Source: Flagellimonas onchidii (GTDB lineage: Bacteria > Bacteroidota > Bacteroidia > Flavobacteriales > Flavobacteriaceae). Taken from it: DNA of 42,930 nucleotides. The stretch's first letter is position 1; each line of letters starts with the position of its first letter. Shown in pieces: positions 41,854-42,930 of this stretch. Below the pieces are notes generated by a model, which saw nothing but the letters and a program-made list of their open reading frames with translations, was not told where the DNA came from and did no database searches. The stretch is taken from positions 1 to 42,930 of the forward strand of contig NZ_SRXX01000024.1 of the NCBI RefSeq assembly GCF_004804315.1, in the 5' to 3' direction. A program made the translations under genes and the position numbers.

Positions 41854-42930
41854 TTAATCAGGGCAGTTAACAGGCTCGTCACCTTCAATATTCCAATTTA
41901 AATCCAATAAGGCTTGTCTTGCCTCTAAAACTCCTTGAATATTTTGACAATATCCCATTCCTTGTTGATCGGAAAAGTCCAAACCCTGTGGTATCTGCGT
42001 TTCGCCTTGATTTAAAGTGGCCCAGCCTACCAAGGTGGCACTATAGTTTTCATCGGACATTCCAGAGTTTTTGAACATCCCGTCTATATCGGTTACGTTT
42101 AGGACATTCCATTCACTTAAATTCCCTTGAAATTTATATGCACCAGCGAACATGGTGTTCATATTAGTTACCTTTTCAGTATTCCAATTACTAAGGTCTC
42201 CATTAAAATTGTCTGCACTATAAAACATTTGACTCATGTTGATCACATTCTCGGTATTCCAAGTTTCAAGCCCCTGACCGGTAAAGAACTCTGCACCTGA
42301 AAACATATTCTGCATAGTAGTTACCTTTTCAGTATTCCAATTACTAAGATCTCCATTAAAATTACTTGCTCCTGAAAACATACGCTCCATATCAATCACA
42401 TTGGCGGTGTTCCAATCGTTTAAATTTCCGTCAAATAAGGTACAATCTTGAAACATTCTTGACATATTGGTCACTAGGGACATATTAGGTTTATTTGCTC
42501 CTGTTACATTATAAACCATACTAGTGCATAATCTGAATGCACTGTTCATAGATTGCCATTGAATAGCCCCCCATTGTTCAATACTCTTAAGCTTAGCACG
42601 TAATTCCACGTTAACCCCTGTCATTTTAATAGCAGGAAAATCACCATAAATCGCTACCGTGTGAACACCAGAATCTTCGTAAATATGAATAAAATTACTT
42701 TTTTCAGAGATACTCCTTTGCTCCACAGTACCATCGCCCCAATCCACTGTAAAATCATAAGTGTAATTAGGGTCTATGCCAATAGCAATTTTTTCATTGG
42801 CCATAGTGGTCTCCCAAGTGGTCACAAAGGAGTTTGGGTCTTCTGCCAGGGTTTCAACAATGTTCTTAACGGTAATGGCCACACCGATATCCGCGGTAAG
42901 CTCCCCGTCGCTGATCTGTACAACTATGTT
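41854..42930 (-). CDS. C-terminal part of PKD/BspA-repeat surface protein (5' end outside window)
   Basis: The frame is open to base 42930, so this is the C-terminal 358 residues of a longer protein. It begins with the same cadherin-like end and PKD segment as the left gene, then has about eight BspA/DUF285 repeats (NMSRMFQDCTLFDGNLNDWNT, MERMFSGASNFNGDLSNWNT and so on). Two repeats are nearly identical in DNA, 153 bases apart (42165-42210 and 42318-42363, one mismatch in 46), a sign of recent repeat duplication. The C-terminus (LDLNWNIEGDEPVNCPD) is homologous to the left tail, and no T9SS sorting domain is visible. Likely exported and surface-bound. Confidence 0.85.
   Translation of the reverse strand, partial: NIVVQISDGELTADIGVAITVKNIVETLAEDPNSFVTTWETTMANEKIAIGIDPNYTYDFTVDWGDGTVEQRSISEKSNFIHIYEDSGVHTVAIYGDFPAIKMTGVNVELRAKLKSIEQWGAIQWQSMNSAFRLCTSMVYNVTGANKPNMSLVTNMSRMFQDCTLFDGNLNDWNTANVIDMERMFSGASNFNGDLSNWNTEKVTTMQNMFSGAEFFTGQGLETWNTENVINMSQMFYSADNFNGDLSNWNTEKVTNMNTMFAGAYKFQGNLSEWNVLNVTDIDGMFKNSGMSDENYSATLVGWATLNQGETQIPQGLDFSDQQGMGYCQNIQGVLEARQALLDLNWNIEGDEPVNCPD
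42165..42363 (-). repeat. Internal direct repeat within the right surface-protein gene
   Basis: 46-base units at 42165-42210 and 42318-42363 differ at one base and are 153 bases (51 codons, two protein repeats) apart. Unequal recombination between them would add or remove two BspA repeats in frame. Confidence 0.85.
42730..42930 (-). repeat. Right arm of terminal inverted repeat
   Basis: The reverse complement of 42730-42930 equals bases 1-201 except at two positions. It encodes the shared PKD-proximal part of the right surface-protein paralogue. Confidence 0.95.

Noticed and set aside
1..42930. Terminal inverted repeats as ends of a linear phage, plasmid or giant transposon
   Set aside because: The repeats are internal coding sequence of surface-protein genes, and the content between them is mostly chromosomal housekeeping genes with no transposase or phage genes.

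Overview
The window looks like chromosomal DNA of a marine-type member of the Flavobacteriaceae (Bacteroidota). The basis is a two-cistron-plus-cytochrome Sdh/Frd locus of the Bacteroidota kind, a SUF operon ending in SufT and a DUF2480 protein, DUF3078, choice-of-anchor-B and IPT/TIG lipoproteins, and several promoters with the Bacteroidota -33/-7 pattern (TTTG-N19-TAnnTTTG). Genus cannot be fixed from the sequence alone. No rRNA, tRNA, CRISPR array, phage genes or recognisable transposase were seen.

Both ends lie inside the same kind of gene. The first and last 201 bases are inverted copies of each other (two mismatches) and encode the middle of two large PKD/BspA-repeat surface proteins that read into the window. 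The window therefore looks like an assembly contig that stops at a repeat, or a segment bounded by inverted surface-protein paralogues.

Layout. 1-1.1 kb: C-terminus of the left surface protein. 1.1-5.0 kb (minus): sdhC-sdhA-[four-helix-bundle gene]-sdhB. 5.2-7.6 kb (plus): RimK-like ligase, overlapping M14 deacylase, DUF1080 lipoprotein. 7.5-16.1 kb (minus): hypothetical proteins, acyl-CoA dehydrogenase-like flavoprotein with an AraC regulator, DUF1624 membrane protein, and a BNR-repeat protein coupled to DUF2721. 16.3-18.2 kb (plus): glycine-zipper protein, pepP, a 57-residue membrane peptide. 18.2-22.2 kb: accessory block with an amidohydrolase/PD40 fusion, a 90-base brnQ remnant, and an AT-rich leucine-rich-repeat gene framed by complementary arms and an attC-like region. 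22.2-28.2 kb: brnQ, a small zinc-ribbon protein, thiL, two lipoproteins, DUF302. 28.4-35.5 kb (plus): sufA-B-C-D-S-E-T, a second four-helix-bundle gene, DUF2480. 35.5-39.2 kb: three minus-strand lipoproteins and divergent DUF3078, sharing a paired direct-repeat operator. 39.5-41.7 kb: hflX and a divergent EEP hydrolase. 41.85 kb-end: right surface protein.

Core functions are respiration (Sdh), Fe-S assembly (which would supply SdhB), thiamine diphosphate synthesis and ribosome rescue. The most unusual signals are the paired 9-base direct repeats (21-base period) placed about 61-94 bases upstream of four envelope-protein genes, the LRR gene that looks like a cassette, two four-helix-bundle genes spliced into conserved operons among degenerate repeat words, and the inverted surface-protein ends.
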